From Lophium mytilinum (Eukaryota > Ascomycota > Dothideomycetes > Mytilinidiales > Mytilinidiaceae): DNA of 64,000 bases. Shown here one piece after another: positions 61,801-64,000 of the stretch (its first letter is position 1; each line of letters begins with the position of its first letter). The notes under the pieces were generated by a model. It worked only from the letters and a program-made list of their open reading frames with translations. It did not search any database and had not been told where the DNA came from. The stretch spans positions 1,533,856 to 1,597,855 of the forward strand of contig MU004187.1 of NCBI GenBank assembly GCA_010093605.1, given 5' to 3'. Made by a program: the position numbers and the translations under genes.

Positions 61801-64000
61801 ATAATATACTTACTATAGGCGCTATTTAGGGTTAATTACTATAAAGTATTAAAAAAAGAAAGTAATTAGGGGGTAGTAAGTTTAAGTAGCTAGTAAATTT
61901 AATTAGGCAGCTATTATTAGTAAAGGGAAATAGGTAAAGGTAGTAATATATAATTTTAAAAAGTAAAGTAAGGTAGCGCTAGCGGGGTATACTAGTATTA
62001 CCTAGTTTTATAGAAATTATATAGGAAAGTATATAGTTATTATCTTATATTAATTAGCCTTAGAGGTTAATAAAGCTAAATAATACTTAATTATCTCTTA
62101 ATAGTAGGGAAAAATTAAGAATATCTTTTCTTATAGCCTTATTTCTATCTATACTATTACTTACTAGTACTATAGCCCCTCTTTACTATACTACTTCTTA
62201 GTATTTACTAGCTTAGTTATAGAAGAGAGGTATTAGTAAGTACTTTTACTCTTACGCGCTTTACTAAAATCTCTACTGCGTCTTTAACTCTTAGGGTAGC
62301 TTTAATCTCTTTAGCGTAACTACTAAGCTAGTACTATCTTATTATCTTTTATACCTCTATCTTCTAGTCTTCTATATAGAGTATATTATATTAATTCTAG
62401 TTAATATAGTTATTAATAAAAAAATAGATAGAGTCTAGGCTAGAGGTAGCTAGTATAATATATATACTTTAGAGAACTTATAGTAGTAGATAGAATTAAT
62501 ATACTTCTAGCTTTTATTAGCAGCGGCTATTATTAAAAGCCTAAAAAGCTATCTCTACTAGGCTATAGATATAATATAGCTTCCCGTTATTAATTAGTAC
62601 TAGAAGGTAAATAAAAACTCTAGAGTATACTACCTATAGGGTATCTTTACTCTTTAGAATAGAGTCTATAATAGTTACTATAAATTATAGCTATTCTACT
62701 AACCTCTTATTAGTAATACTAACGCGCGTTTTTCTATTTTTAGTATAGTCTAAGCTATACTCTTATATCTATAGATAGTTATATTACTATTTTTAGTTCT
62801 ACTACTTAGAGTTATACTATAGATTTTCTTTTATAAGGCTTTCTAGGTTCTTACTAGTACCTAATTGCTTCTAATATAAAATACTAGCGTAGAACTTAAG
62901 CTAGAGGTAGCTAACCTAGAATAAATTAAAGTTTAATATATCTAGGCTACTAGGCTTAGTATATTAGCCTTAGATCTTATACCTCTCTTCTTAAATAAAT
63001 ATAGCGGCGGCGGCTATAAAGTCTAGCTTCTAGCTTATATTAGCTATATACTTAATACTTACTTTTAAATAGTGTACTATTTAGCCTTTATAGAAATTAT
63101 TATATCTAGGCTATTTAAAGTTTAAGATATTAATACTTTCTAATACTATTATCTATTATATTAGCATATCTCTTATTACTACTAGTTAAGAATAGTAATA
63201 TTAGTAGTTTAGTATATTATTTATAGCCTAGTTATTTATAAGTCTCTAGTTTAATTAGTAGATTTAGGGTAGAAAGTCCTTATAGTTTATTAACTAATAC
63301 TATAATTTAACTAGGTGTTAGTATTTTACTTTACTATTTAAGCTAGTATTATAGCTATTAATAGCGCTAAATTTCTATATAAAATTAATGTAGTGCTATA
63401 TAATATAGAATTTTAGGTAGTAGAAGGCGTAGTTTCTATTCTTATTTCTAGGTCTAAATATTCTAAATTCTAACTTATATATATTAATTTAAGCTATTAC
63501 TAGCTCTATATACTCTAGTATAGCCTTATTATATATTTTATACTATGCTAGAATAGTAAAATTAAGTATTATATAGATAAACTAGAGCGCGTTTAGCGCC
63601 TTTACTTCTAGTAGTAGTGCTACTACTACTATAAGCTAGTAGGCTATAGACTTTTATTTAGAGCTAGTATACTATAAGAGTTTACTAAAATTCTTTTTAT
63701 AAATATAGATAGACCTAGAAAAGGCAGTACATTCTTAAATTACTTATCTAGCTAGGTTAAGCCGCTCTTATTTTCTATTAAAATATAGGCATCTTTTCTT
63801 CTAATTACTAGGGTGTAGACCTTTACTACTAGTAGCTAGACCTATTTAATAAGGTTATAAATAACGCCTATAAATAGTTAGTATAGAATATCTATTATTA
63901 TTATCTAGTAGATATTAGTATAGGGGTGTTTCTAGGTAAAGTTATTTATAGAATATATATATAACTCTATATTAAGCTCTATAGCCTCTATATTATATAG

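Larger units (their letters stand above)
55814..64000. other. AT-rich RIP relics, unclassified
   Basis: This is 8.2 kb of CpA/TpG-poor DNA with no open frame of 60 codons on either strand. The two tandem arrays below have units that are multiples of three, hinting at former coding sequence. I found no reverse transcriptase, integrase or transposase motif that survives well enough to name, and no paired LTRs. It is probably several overlapping old elements; the stretch next to 55814 was one locus with 47181 before the Gypsy insertion. Confidence 0.5.

Noticed and set aside
1-64000. CRISPR arrays, bacterial operons or prophage
   Set aside because: No regularly spaced identical repeats with unique spacers are present, and the introns, RIP and gene content are fungal.

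Overview
The window looks like nuclear DNA of a filamentous ascomycete (Pezizomycotina). Introns are short (about 50-60 nt) with GT...AG ends, several genes are fungal-type, and the genome is sharply two-part. A gene-bearing island of normal composition (about 20.6-43.8 kb) lies between two AT-rich blocks (1-20.6 kb and 43.8-64 kb). In those blocks almost every CpA/TpG has become TpA, the mark of repeat-induced point mutation (RIP). They hold no intact gene, because CAA/CAG/TGG codons have become stops and ATG codons are gone.

Left block (1-20.6 kb). From 1 to about 5.4 kb there is a RIP-ruined Ty3/Gypsy retrotransposon on the minus strand. From about 5.5 to 18.5 kb there is a ruined Ty1/Copia element on the plus strand. 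It is split by a complete Gypsy element (8033-16110; 238/237-bp LTRs, CTAGT target duplication). An unclassified relic fills 18.5-20.6 kb.

Gene island (20.6-43.8 kb). In order: an amidase-signature pseudogene with two frame breaks but three splice-competent introns; an APH-type kinase (minus); a 3-kb stretch with a possible spliced transcript of unknown product; an F-box-type gene (plus); an unknown membrane protein (minus); POP5, an RNase P/MRP subunit (minus), divergent from a VAMP7-type longin R-SNARE (plus); the CPSase II-aspartate transcarbamylase polyprotein of pyrimidine synthesis (URA2/pyrABCN type, minus); and, divergent from it, a YVC1-type vacuolar TRP channel (plus). The housekeeping genes do not form a pathway cluster. 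The R-SNARE and the TRP channel both act at the vacuole, but I would not read more into that.

Right block (43.8-64 kb). RIP-ruined DNA contains a second complete Gypsy element (47187-55808, minus strand, 200-bp LTRs, CCCGT duplication) within unclassified relics that carry short tandem repeats.

Most notable points: the URA2-type protein, reconstructed across six exons with every splice phase consistent, lacks the whole dihydroorotase-like domain that normally separates the CPSase and ATCase parts, and it uses a 14-nt microexon. The RIP blocks keep CpA mainly in a GCA context. Three genes change from C-ending to G-ending codons along their length.
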